DNA from: JANMEB01 sp041740495
Lineage (GTDB): Bacteria; Planctomycetota; Planctomycetia; Pirellulales; Pirellulaceae
Assembly: GCA_041740495.1 (NCBI GenBank)
Contig: JBGSLW010000082.1
Coordinates: forward strand, 1-48,668
Direction of reading: 5' to 3'
Length of the DNA stretch: 48,668 bases
In this document: positions 15,221-23,109 of the stretch, piece by piece
Layout of the letters: every line of letters begins with the position of its first letter
How positions within the stretch are numbered: the stretch's first letter is position 1
Made by a program: the position numbers and the translations under genes
The notes under the pieces: generated by a model
What the model saw: the letters and a program-made list of their open reading frames with translations, nothing else
Databases searched by the model: none
Told to the model about the DNA's origin: nothing

Positions 15221-15728
15221 GAACGATTCCCCATACCGGCCGGCCCCGCCCCCACCCCCATCCAACGTAGTCGTGCTGTCTCGCTTCACTGCAATAGTGC
15301 GTTCTTCGTTTAACGCTACTGTGCGTTCTTCGTTTAACGCCCAGCCGGAGGCGCCGGCTTCAGCCTAGCCGCTGGAGCTACCGGAGCCGCTGAGCTGTTG
15401 AGCTACTGAGCTGCTGGAGCTGTTGAGCTACTGAGCTGCTGGCGCTGTTGAGCCGGCGCCTCCGGCTGGGCGTTAAACGAGGGAGGGGGGGATAAGTTGC
15501 CCCCGAAATGCACGACCCCCGAGGGCGGGAGTGAGGGTCCTAGGATAGGCATAAGGCTCGAGTGCAAGTTGCGAACGTGTCGTCGCCGGCAGGCGACGGT
15601 TGTCTTTTTCGCCAAAACCGCGCAAAATAAGGCGCGTCGGCTGTTCGCTTCGCAGCCGATTGACTCCTCTGCCGCATGGCGCTGGCCTGCGGTTCGAATC
15701 CATCGTTCATAGGAAAGTGACCTAAACA
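15221..15728. other. Repeat-rich gene-free region
   Basis: It contains a 19-base direct repeat (15298-15316 and 15322-15340), an inverted pair of a GC-rich repeat (15333-15366 and 15452-15480), and a 25-base tandem repeat between them. The part from 15481 to 15728 has no recognised feature and should hold the promoter of the His-rich lipoprotein gene. Confidence 0.7.
15298..15480. repeat. Inverted GC-rich repeat pair enclosing tandem repeats
   Basis: GTTTAACGCCCAGCCGGAGG with continuation GCGCCGGCTTCAGC (15332-15365) is matched in reverse at 15452-15480 (GCCGGCGCCTCCGGCTGGGC, then GTTAAACGA). Enclosed is a 25-base unit beginning TGTTGAGCTACTGAGCTGCT, present at 15396-15420 and 15421-15445, with shorter related GCTGGAGC units before it. 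A related inverted pair occurs at 46066-46148. Confidence 0.85.
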
Positions 15729-16208
15729 ATGTGCAATTCGTCGCTCGTTCGGTTCGGTTGGTTGGGACTTGTCGCTCTGGCGATCTGGAGTTTCGGTTGC
15801 CAGCCCGAGACAAAGCCGGCCCCGGCTCCGACCCCCGAGAACCATGAGCACGATGAAGCCCATTCGCACGCGCATGGTCCGCATGGCGGGCCGATCTTCC
15901 AATTGGGGGACGCCCCCTTCGCCGCCGAAGGACTCGTGAACAAGACCAACAATCAGGTCCAAGTCTTCCTGGTAAAAAAGGAGGATCCCGATGCGCTGCT
16001 TCCGGTCAAAGCGGACAAGGTTGTGATCAAAACGACGTTGGCGGGTGGCAAATCGTACGAATTGACGCCGGTCAATCCGGATGCGGGGGGCCTGGCCAGC
16101 GAATTCAGTCTGGTGGATGCGGACTTGGCTGCGATGGCCTCCAGCCACCCCGATGTCGAGATTGTTGTCGACGGGAAGACCTACACCGGCAAATTCGATT
16201 TTCATTAG
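15729..16208 (+). CDS. Histidine-rich lipoprotein
   Basis: 159 residues. A signal sequence ends in the lipobox-like AIWSFGC, so the mature protein should be lipidated at Cys24. It begins with a Pro linker and a His-rich segment (ENHEHDEAHSHAHGPHGG), a likely binding site for zinc, nickel or another divalent metal. The remainder is a small beta-rich domain with VVIKTTLAGGKSYELTPV and ends in TYTGKFDFH. No named family is recognised. The Fur-family regulator gene begins 44 bases downstream on the same strand, which supports a role in metal handling at the cell surface. Metal and exact function are inferred. Confidence 0.75.
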   Translation: MCNSSLVRFGWLGLVALAIWSFGCQPETKPAPAPTPENHEHDEAHSHAHGPHGGPIFQLGDAPFAAEGLVNKTNNQVQVFLVKKEDPDALLPVKADKVVIKTTLAGGKSYELTPVNPDAGGLASEFSLVDADLAAMASSHPDVEIVVDGKTYTGKFDFH

Positions 16209-16252
16209 TCCGCGGCGCCCGCCGTCGCGCGGCGCCAGGTGACAGGGTAGCA

Positions 16253-16750
16253 ATGGCCCGCACACTCACACCGGTCAATGTGTCGCTTTCCCCGCGCGAG
16301 CGGTTCGACGAGTATCTGCAAAGTCGGGGAATGCGAAACACCGAGCAGCGGCGGATGCTGATCGAACAGGTGTTTAGCGCGCACGACCATTTTGACGCGG
16401 ATCAATTGATCGAGCGCTTGCCGCGACGAGGTCGCAAGGGATACGTCAGCCGCCCGACCGTCTACCGCACGTTGGCGGAGTTCGTCGACGCGGGCCTCTT
16501 GCGGAAGTTCGACGTCGGCGGCCGCACCGTCTACGAACACGACTACGGCTACCCGCAGCACGAGCATCTGTTTTGTTCGTCGTGCGAGCGACTAATCGAA
16601 TTTCAAAGTGCCGATTTGATCAAGATTCGCGATCAGGTTGCCCGCGAGAACAACTTCCAGGTCCGTAGCCATCGGCTGATTGTCTACGGCACCTGCGAGG
16701 ACTGCCGGCAAACGCGGCATCGTGTCAAACGTCCCGTCGACCAGATCTAA
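16253..16750 (+). CDS. Fur family metal-responsive regulator
   Basis: 165 residues, normal for the family. The N-terminal winged helix has RNTEQRRMLIEQVFSAHDHFDADQLIERL and SRPTVYRTLAEFVDAGLLRK, the DNA-recognition helix. The C-terminal dimer domain has HEHLFCSSC and CEDC, the two CxxC zinc pairs, and the metal-site HEH. Fur-type proteins repress iron, zinc or peroxide genes when loaded with metal or sensing oxidant; the type cannot be decided here. It is downstream of a His-rich lipoprotein gene and may regulate that pair. No clear Fur box was seen upstream. Confidence 0.93.
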   Translation: MARTLTPVNVSLSPRERFDEYLQSRGMRNTEQRRMLIEQVFSAHDHFDADQLIERLPRRGRKGYVSRPTVYRTLAEFVDAGLLRKFDVGGRTVYEHDYGYPQHEHLFCSSCERLIEFQSADLIKIRDQVARENNFQVRSHRLIVYGTCEDCRQTRHRVKRPVDQI

Positions 16751-16755
16751 ATCGA

Positions 16756-17793
16756 TCACTGGGCCGTGGCGCGGTAGCCATTGGGACCTCCGGAGATCGG
16801 TGCGCCTTGCGACAACGGCCAGGTTGCCGTGGGAAATCCTTGCTCGAAAAGCCAACGCTTTAACCGGTTGAATTCGGAGTAGCTATCCGGATAGACCCAA
16901 ACAGAAATCGTATGCCGGTCGGCCTGCAATCGGTCGATGGCTCGGCGGAACAGCGAGCCCTCCGCGAGCGCCTCGTCCAGAGGTTCCCCGATGCGAGACA
17001 GCGTCGGCAGCACCACAAAACGGTCAAATTCGACCGCCTCGCCCCGTACCGGGCCGGCGGCGGTCTGCTGCACCACGGTCCGTCGGCTCAACTCGTATTG
17101 CAGACGGAAATTTTCTAGCGGTCCCACCGTTTCGACCAAGTGCGAGGTGTTCTGCAGTTTTTCCGCTTGGACCCGCCACTCGTCCTTCATCATCTGCAAC
17201 AGATCGTCGAGTGGAACGTACGCGATCCGACCTTCGCTCAAGCGAAAATGGACTTCGTCGCGAAAGACGGTGCGGGCGATCGGCGTCGGGAAATGCTCGA
17301 TCGTCTCTCGCGTCGTGGATTCGGCGCGCAGCGCCTGGACCTGCCCCTGCACGTCGGCCAGTTGGCGATAGAGTTGTTGGATTTCGTCGGCGGACTGAAG
17401 CGCCTGTTGTTCGGAGTCGGCCAGTCGGCGCCGCCGGGCGGTCAACTCGTCCTCCAGCAGCTGGAGCGTCACCAGCGCCTGCTGTCGTTCTGCGGAGCGC
17501 AACTCCAGCATGCGATTCTCCGCCTCCAGCAATTGGGCGATGCGGTCTTGCTCGCCGCGCACCGCTTGCTCGACCTCCCGTTGTTCGCGCAGTTCTCCTT
17601 CGGTGGCGGCGATCTGTTGAGCCAACTCGCGTTGCTCCGGCGACTCGCGCGGCCCGTTCTGCGTTTGGGCGCCGACCACCACCACCAGGATGATCAGCAC
17701 ACCGACGAGGTTCGCAATCGTATCCAGAAACGAGTCGCTGCCGATTTCTTCGGTTGAGAACGGCTCCGTTCGCATTCGCCTGCGGCGTTTCAT
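16756..17793 (-). CDS. Membrane-anchored coiled-coil protein, ExbD/MotB-like topology (third gene of motor-like operon)
   Basis: 345 residues. Near residue 14 a SDSFLDTIANLVGVLIILVVV segment gives one membrane helix with an Asp at its start, the position of the proton-binding Asp in ExbD, TolR and MotB. A long Glu/Gln/Arg-rich coiled coil follows (~45-170). A C-terminal domain ends in VWVYPDSYSEFNRLKRWLFEQGF, reminiscent of ExbD-type YPDS folds. The start at 17793 overlaps the upstream stop (ATGA). It lies five bases from the convergent fur stop. Inferred to be the stator partner of the ExbB-like channel encoded two genes upstream. Confidence 0.7.
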   Translation of the reverse strand: MKRRRRMRTEPFSTEEIGSDSFLDTIANLVGVLIILVVVVGAQTQNGPRESPEQRELAQQIAATEGELREQREVEQAVRGEQDRIAQLLEAENRMLELRSAERQQALVTLQLLEDELTARRRRLADSEQQALQSADEIQQLYRQLADVQGQVQALRAESTTRETIEHFPTPIARTVFRDEVHFRLSEGRIAYVPLDDLLQMMKDEWRVQAEKLQNTSHLVETVGPLENFRLQYELSRRTVVQQTAAGPVRGEAVEFDRFVVLPTLSRIGEPLDEALAEGSLFRRAIDRLQADRHTISVWVYPDSYSEFNRLKRWLFEQGFPTATWPLSQGAPISGGPNGYRATAQ

Positions 17794-19478
17794 TGCGGCG
17801 ACTCCGTCAAATCCAGTCCGCTGTCGGCCAACAAGATGCGTAACCGGTCGAATCGCGCCCGACCTTCCGCTTGGACGATGAAACGGAGTTCGGGAAGCCA
17901 ATAACCATTCCGCTCGGCGATCCCCCACCCCTTGATCCGAGTCCACAGCGCGTCGACCAACTGATCGGTGGTCCCGACCAGGTTCTCGTCGTAGGGAATC
18001 GATTGCCGTGCCTCTTCCGGAGTCGACGGATGGAGGGTTAGCCCTTCCGCGCCGCACTCGATGGTGACGACACGTCGATACGCCGTGGCGTTGGGCTGAT
18101 AGGCCGGGACGGCCCAATTCGCACCGCGCGATTCCGCCAGCGAGTAGGGCGCCGCGGCTGTCAGAAGCGACTTGCCGCTCGCCGGTGGTCCGGTGGACTC
18201 CGAATCGGTCGTCGCCTCACCCCCGCCCTCCGCTGGGACGCCCCCTTGCTTGCGGTTGGCAAGTCCTGCGGACAAGTTGAGGGGCGAGTCGCGACCCGGT
18301 TGATCCGCAGTCGGATCGTCACGCGTCCCCGTTTTTGCATCTTGCGAGGCCACTAATCCGCCGGGGCCGGTTGGCGCAGGACTCGAATTCATTGCTGCGT
18401 TCCCAAGTCGTTCTCCACGCGTCCCTGTGGCGGTCTCGTCGTCGCGCGGACGAATTTTCCCTGCCGGCTGTCGAGAACCCGCTACGATGAAACCACCCTG
18501 CGGCGAGGCACGCAGCCCTCCGGAGCCCTCCGCCGCTTGTTGCATTTCGGCTCGAGCCTGCTGATGCAGTGCGGCCTCGCGAAGAACCGCGTATTGGGCT
18601 CGGGCGGTCTGCAGCGTCTGTCGCAAGTGCGACGTAAGCGTCGGATCCTGTTCGCCGAAATCCAACAACTTTTCTTGTTCGATCAACTCGTACCCGAATT
18701 CATCATCCCAGTTCTGCATCGCCCGCCGCGCCAACGCATACGTCCGCGCGCCGCCCGGACGAACGACCAGCAACGGGTAGGGACTCCCTTCCGCGCCCGC
18801 CAGCTTCAGATTCAACCAATACGACCGCACCGCATGGAGGGCCACGTCCAGCGGATTTCCCGGCAGGATCGGGGGTTCCAGCTCGGCAGCGGGAACCGCA
18901 ATTCCGGCCGGCTGAAATACGATCTCATTTTCCAGGCACTCCAGGTAAATCGGGCGACGGTCGGTCCCATGAATCGACCGATGCGGGACGATACTGTACA
19001 TCTTGGGTCGAGTCGTAAATTCTCGCCGCAGCGATTCTAATGTAACAGTCGCCTGACGAATTTCCCCACGGATTCGCTCCGCATCTTCGACCAGGTGCGC
19101 CGCGTCCAATTGGCCTGGATCGGAGGTGTCCCGAAACTGGCGCTGCAGATCGAGAAAGCGATTTTCCAAATTCGCCAGCTCGCTTTCGATATGTCCTCGG
19201 CGGGCCCGCGCCTGCTCGAGCTCACGCTGCAACTGCTGTCGCGAGTCCAACACAGCAGCGGTTTTCAGCTCGGTCAATTCGAGTTCCCCGCGCATCTCTT
19301 CCCAGGTCGCGGCCAGCGATCCTGAGGCCGATGCGGACGCCGTGCGCTCTGCCTCATCCGCCACGTGCACCGCCAAGACCAGCAGCAGCAGCATGACCCC
19401 CATCGTGCAAATCAAAACCGCCAGGAATGGAAACAGCGAAACATTGGCCTGGCTCCCCGAAGCGGCTCGACTCCTCAT
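17790..19478 (-). CDS. Membrane-anchored coiled-coil protein (second gene of motor-like operon)
   Basis: 562 residues. One N-terminal membrane helix (SLFPFLAVLICTMGVMLLLLVLAVHVA) has no Asp, unlike the ExbD/MotB type. A coiled coil runs over ~55-135 (ELEQARARRGHIESELANLE). A globular segment (YSIVPHRSIHGTDRRPIYLECLENEIVFQP) and a low-complexity Pro/Gly/Ser linker follow. The C-terminal domain (IECGAEGLTLHPSTPEEARQ to RFDRLRILLADSGLDL) parallels the end of the next protein. Its start and stop both overlap neighbours by ATGA, so the three genes are tightly coupled. Role inferred: periplasmic partner of the ExbB-like channel. Confidence 0.7.
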   Translation of the reverse strand: MRSRAASGSQANVSLFPFLAVLICTMGVMLLLLVLAVHVADEAERTASASASGSLAATWEEMRGELELTELKTAAVLDSRQQLQRELEQARARRGHIESELANLENRFLDLQRQFRDTSDPGQLDAAHLVEDAERIRGEIRQATVTLESLRREFTTRPKMYSIVPHRSIHGTDRRPIYLECLENEIVFQPAGIAVPAAELEPPILPGNPLDVALHAVRSYWLNLKLAGAEGSPYPLLVVRPGGARTYALARRAMQNWDDEFGYELIEQEKLLDFGEQDPTLTSHLRQTLQTARAQYAVLREAALHQQARAEMQQAAEGSGGLRASPQGGFIVAGSRQPAGKIRPRDDETATGTRGERLGNAAMNSSPAPTGPGGLVASQDAKTGTRDDPTADQPGRDSPLNLSAGLANRKQGGVPAEGGGEATTDSESTGPPASGKSLLTAAAPYSLAESRGANWAVPAYQPNATAYRRVVTIECGAEGLTLHPSTPEEARQSIPYDENLVGTTDQLVDALWTRIKGWGIAERNGYWLPELRFIVQAEGRARFDRLRILLADSGLDLTESPQ

Positions 19479-20809
19479 GCGGCCCGGTCCCCCCGCAAAT
19501 CATCGAAGACCTGCAGTCCGCTGGTCACCGCGCGCAATCGCTCCGACGTGGGACGGCCAGCCCCCTCCGCAGTCATCTGCACGAACTGTTGCATTCGCGT
19601 CGACAGAAGATTCAACGAGTCGACCAAAGTCCCTAGTTCTAGTTCCCCGACGCCTTCGTTTCGCGCCCAGCTGGCGGTCAACAACTCGGTCGCCTGCCGC
19701 TGTTCATCCGCTGTCTGTTGTTGCACTTCCACGATTTGCTGGGAGACCACGACCAATCGGTCCTGCCATTGCCGAGCCCGTTCGTCCAAGGCTTGATCGA
19801 GTTGCCGGATGGTCCCAGCCAATTGGACCGACATTTGCGAAAGTGCCTCCTGGAGCGTGCGACCCAAATGCGAATCGACCAACTCGTAGGTGTTGCGACT
19901 GGCCTGCAGCCAGGCCGACTGAGCCGATTCGATCGACCGCCGCCAAATCTCTATCTGCTTCTGGCTCATCTCATGGGTGGCGGCGACCATCGCCTTGCCG
20001 ATCCGATGCATCGCCCGGATCTGATGGTCGGAAGACTGGTTCCCGCCGGTAAACCACGTCGCAAACTGATCCTCAGCCTCCTGGTCGATCGCCGCCAGCA
20101 AAGACGTTTCCTGTCGCTGGACCAGAAACATGCAGAACATCAGTCCGATCGACAGCGTCAACGCCAAAGCGGTGGTGTCGAACGCAACGTACAGGTTGTC
20201 GCGGAGGGAGTTCATCATTTGTTGGAACTCGCTTCCCGGCCCGAGTTGGATCGAGCCCAACGCCTGGGAAATCCCGAGCACGGTCCCCAAGAAGCCCAAC
20301 AGCGGTGTGGCCCAAATCAGGATTCGCACAAACGCGTAGTGGTCGCTCTGCCGCTGCACGTCCATATCGGCCAGATATTTCAGCTCGTCATTCAAACCGT
20401 CGCTCGAACCGTTGCGCTCCACGAATTGAAGCCCGGCACGAAAACGCCGCGTGCGGAAGTGCGTTTGCACCCCGCGATCCCACTGCACCAGTTGATCGAG
20501 CAATACGCGTGCCTGCGCCGGTTCATCGAGTGCACTGTCGACCACCGGCTCAAAAGTCCGGCGGCCGCGCAGCTGTTGCCACAAGATCCGCGCGTGGGCG
20601 GCCAAGGCGGCTGCACCTACCCAGGCCAGAGCGGTCGTCGCTTTGGAAATCCAATGCCCGGCGAAATAGCGATAGACCAGCGGCGCGGTGCCCGCGTTCG
20701 ATTCGACCAACGACATAAAGACGAAGTAGCACGCCAATCCGAGCATCGTCGGAAAAAGGATGGTGGCGTTCGGCGTGGTGGGGCCTCGGTTCGCGGATTT
20801 TGCTGGCAT
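19475..20809 (-). CDS. MotA/TolQ/ExbB-like proton channel protein with long coiled C-terminus
   Basis: 444 residues. About four hydrophobic helices: TILFPTMLGLACYFVFMSL, ALAWVGAAALAAHARIL, ILIWATPLLGFLGTVLGISQAL and VAFDTTALALTLSIGLMFCMFL. The third and fourth carry the TolQ/ExbB pattern (PLLGFLGTVLGI, then AFDTTALAL). The cytoplasmic tail from ~260 onward is long, helical and Gln/Glu-rich, which canonical ExbB lacks. Such channels use proton flow to drive membrane-spanning partners. The start at 20809 (MPAKSANRG) is preferred to 20863. First of three genes overlapping by ATGA, the other two encoding membrane-anchored coiled-coil proteins. Confidence 0.85.
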   Translation of the reverse strand: MPAKSANRGPTTPNATILFPTMLGLACYFVFMSLVESNAGTAPLVYRYFAGHWISKATTALAWVGAAALAAHARILWQQLRGRRTFEPVVDSALDEPAQARVLLDQLVQWDRGVQTHFRTRRFRAGLQFVERNGSSDGLNDELKYLADMDVQRQSDHYAFVRILIWATPLLGFLGTVLGISQALGSIQLGPGSEFQQMMNSLRDNLYVAFDTTALALTLSIGLMFCMFLVQRQETSLLAAIDQEAEDQFATWFTGGNQSSDHQIRAMHRIGKAMVAATHEMSQKQIEIWRRSIESAQSAWLQASRNTYELVDSHLGRTLQEALSQMSVQLAGTIRQLDQALDERARQWQDRLVVVSQQIVEVQQQTADEQRQATELLTASWARNEGVGELELGTLVDSLNLLSTRMQQFVQMTAEGAGRPTSERLRAVTSGLQVFDDLRGDRAA

Positions 20810-20919
20810 CGATTCCCTGACGAGTGGAATGGGGGCACCTTCTCCTATCGCTACAATCGGCAAAGCTTCCCGCGCGATTCACCGAAATCGCTCCAGCCCG
20901 CTGAATTGTCCGGCGAACC

Positions 20920-21103
20920 TTGCCCAACCTGCAGTCGCCGTAGAATCCGCAGATTTTGCCAAAGTCTCCCGGCTCGCCGGCCGATAACTATTGGCACGGC
21001 TCACATCGTATTGATTGGCCTGGGAGTACCCTGGCGTACTTCACGGGACAACCAGGGGGGAAGTCCGGAAGGTCAGTTTGGCCTTCCGGACTCATTTTTT
21101 TTT
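20920..21103 (+). ncRNA. Candidate small RNA with intrinsic terminator
   Basis: A possible promoter (TTGCCC, 15 bases, TAGAAT at 20941-20946) precedes about 150 bases that encode no protein. They contain mutually exclusive short stems (CCTGGG-AGTA-CCCTGG, or CCCTGG pairing with CCAGGG at 21052-21057) and end in a strong terminator. No plus-strand gene lies upstream for over 4 kb, so the terminator implies an independent plus-strand transcript. Family unknown; the -35/-10 spacing is short. Confidence 0.4.
21062..21103 (+). terminator. Strong rho-independent terminator on the plus strand
   Basis: AGTCCGGAAGG (21062-21072), a 9-base loop, CCTTCCGGACT (21082-21092), then CA and nine T residues (21095-21103). 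The U-tract is on the plus strand. On the minus strand, where the neighbouring transporter gene ends at 21102, the hairpin lacks a U-tract. Confidence 0.8.
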
Positions 21104-22877
21104 AGAACGGCCAGATGCGCGGAATCAAGATCACCGCCGTGATCCATAAAAGCGTATTGAGCGGACTGCCGATCCGCAGAAAATCCCCGAATCGATAACC
21201 CCCCGGCCCATAGACCATCATGTTGGTCTGGTAGCCGATCGGCGTCATGAAGCTGGCCGAGGCGGACAACGTCAAGGCGATCAAGAACGGACGCGGATCG
21301 ACTTGATAAAGCCGAGCCGCCTCCAGGCAAAACGGAAAAATCAATACCGCCGCCGCGTTGTTGGTAATGACCTCCGTCACCGCCGATCCGACCAGATAGA
21401 TAACGGCCAGCGCCAAAATCGGACTCCAGCCCTGCGTTACGGAGAACGCGAACTGCGTGATCGTCGCGGCTGCCCCTGAATTCTGCAGCGCGGTCCCGAT
21501 CCCAAACGAGGCGGCGATGGTGATCAATACCTGCCAATCGATGCTTCTGCGCGCGTCGCTGGTCGAGATCGTGCGGACGACGATCATCGCCAGCGCCGCC
21601 AGTATCGCGGCGACCTCGGTGGACAACCACCCCATCGTTATCGTCAAGATCAAGGCGGCAAAAATGCCCAGGGCAACCCAGGCTCGATCGGGGCGTAACG
21701 GGCGCCATTCGCTGACGTCGCTGATCAGGTAGAACGCCGGATCGTTCCGGAAGGCTCGCCGAAAATGCCGGGCCGCCAGCAGCAGCATCGTGTCGCCTGG
21801 CCGAATCGTCACCGACCCGAGTTTTTCGCGAATCCGATGGCCGCCGCGGTGCATCGCCAAGACGGCGGCTCCGTAGGTGGCTCGAAAATCGGCGTCGCGC
21901 AACGTCTTCCCGACCAAGGGCGAAGTGGGCGAAACCACCGCCTCCCACAGCCGCCGCCGGCTCTTGTGTTTCGGCGAGATATCGTAATTCGGATCGGCCA
22001 CAGGCGTCAGCCCCGGAATTTTTTCCAGGTCGACCATCGTGCTCACCACGCCCGCAAAAATCAAATGGTCGCCATGCTGAATCACTTGTTCGGGTCGGAC
22101 CGGGGCGAGGATCTCTCCGTTTCGATCGATTTCAATCAGGAAAAGCCCGTTCAAACCGCGCAGCGAAGAATTCTCTACGGTCTTTCCCCCCAGCGGGCAG
22201 TTCGATTCCACTCGCATCTCGGTAATGTATTCGCGACGGGATTCGCCCAACTGCTCCAGGAACTCCGCACGGTTCGGCAGCAAACGCAGTCCGAAAAAGT
22301 AGAGGTACACAACGCCCACGATCGCGTATGGGATTCCTACCCATGCCAACTCAAAGAGATGCATCCCTCGGATGCCATTCTGCAACATCAGCCCATTGAT
22401 CACCAGGTTCGTCGAGGTGCCGATCAGCGTGCACGTTCCGCCCAAAATCGTCAGGTAGGATAGCGGAATCAGAAGCCGCGACGGCGCCACTTGATTACGG
22501 CGACACCAATCCATCACCACCGGGACCAGCATCGCCACGATGGGAGTATTATTAAAGAACGCCGACAGCGGCATGACAAAGCCCGCCAGCCGGGCGAAGA
22601 CACCCCGCTCTGTGCGGGCACCCCCCAAGATCCGTTGACTCAGGTAGTCCAACACGCCGGTGTCGCGCACCCCGGCCGCCACCACGAACAACGCCGCCAC
22701 CGTCAGCATCCCTGGATTCGAGAAACCGCCGAACGCTTCTTGCGGTGAAATGATTCCCAGTGCGGTCAAACTGGCCGCACCTCCCAGAAAAAGCACGTCG
22801 GGTGGCGCCCAATTCCGCACCAAAGCTGCAAAAATCAGTCCGATGCAGGCCAGCGTGGCCCAAGCTTCCCATCCCAT
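21102..22877 (-). CDS. DASS/SLC13-type anion transporter with two TrkA-C domains
   Basis: 591 residues of the ArsB/NhaD-like permease superfamily. Several membrane helices at the N-terminus include IVAMLVPVVMDWCRRN and an SNTPIV-like FFNNTPIVAML hairpin motif. Two cytoplasmic RCK_C/TrkA-C domains sit at ~210-290 (ESNCPLGGKTVENSSL) and ~305-380 (SPLVGKTLRDADFR). The second membrane half follows with VITNNAAAVLIFPF and TPIGYQTNMMVYGPGGYRFGDFLR. Such SLC13-like carriers move sulfate, dicarboxylates or other anions with Na+ or H+. Substrate not decidable. The ATG at 22877 begins a hydrophobic MGWEAWATLACIGLIF. Confidence 0.88.
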   Translation of the reverse strand: MGWEAWATLACIGLIFAALVRNWAPPDVLFLGGAASLTALGIISPQEAFGGFSNPGMLTVAALFVVAAGVRDTGVLDYLSQRILGGARTERGVFARLAGFVMPLSAFFNNTPIVAMLVPVVMDWCRRNQVAPSRLLIPLSYLTILGGTCTLIGTSTNLVINGLMLQNGIRGMHLFELAWVGIPYAIVGVVYLYFFGLRLLPNRAEFLEQLGESRREYITEMRVESNCPLGGKTVENSSLRGLNGLFLIEIDRNGEILAPVRPEQVIQHGDHLIFAGVVSTMVDLEKIPGLTPVADPNYDISPKHKSRRRLWEAVVSPTSPLVGKTLRDADFRATYGAAVLAMHRGGHRIREKLGSVTIRPGDTMLLLAARHFRRAFRNDPAFYLISDVSEWRPLRPDRAWVALGIFAALILTITMGWLSTEVAAILAALAMIVVRTISTSDARRSIDWQVLITIAASFGIGTALQNSGAAATITQFAFSVTQGWSPILALAVIYLVGSAVTEVITNNAAAVLIFPFCLEAARLYQVDPRPFLIALTLSASASFMTPIGYQTNMMVYGPGGYRFGDFLRIGSPLNTLLWITAVILIPRIWPF

Positions 22878-23109
22878 CTGATTTGCAGCCCATTCCCCTG
22901 ATTCTCGCCTGGACCCCAGGCAAACCCCGCACAGGATCTCCTACCATTCTAATTACCAAGGATGAAATCGGACAAAGCCAAAGTTGCCAGCAGGCGATCG
23001 CAAATTTTTTTAAGTTCGCGCGGACTATGAGCGACTGTTTCAAGCCGCGAAACGCCGCTTGCCAGGCGTTCGTCGGGCGCCGTGACACTTTCCCCCCGCG
23101 AAGGTCCCT

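Noticed and set aside
15640..15720. Possible tRNA because of a GGTTCGAATCC T-loop-like sequence
   Set aside because: The T-stem does not pair and no acceptor, D or anticodon arms fit around it.
15481..15728. Minus-strand ORF reading across the lipoprotein leader
   Set aside because: It is built from a repeat and the antisense of the lipoprotein gene, with no domain or ribosome-binding site.
16756..20809. Zorya defence system
   Set aside because: The channel plus single-helix partners is suggestive, but ZorC, ZorD or ZorE-like effectors and the OmpA-type peptidoglycan domain of ZorB are not seen.
19718..21142. 474-codon plus-strand frame
   Set aside because: It is antisense to the ExbB-like gene and its promoter region, with His/Gln/Arg-rich sequence typical of a shadow frame.
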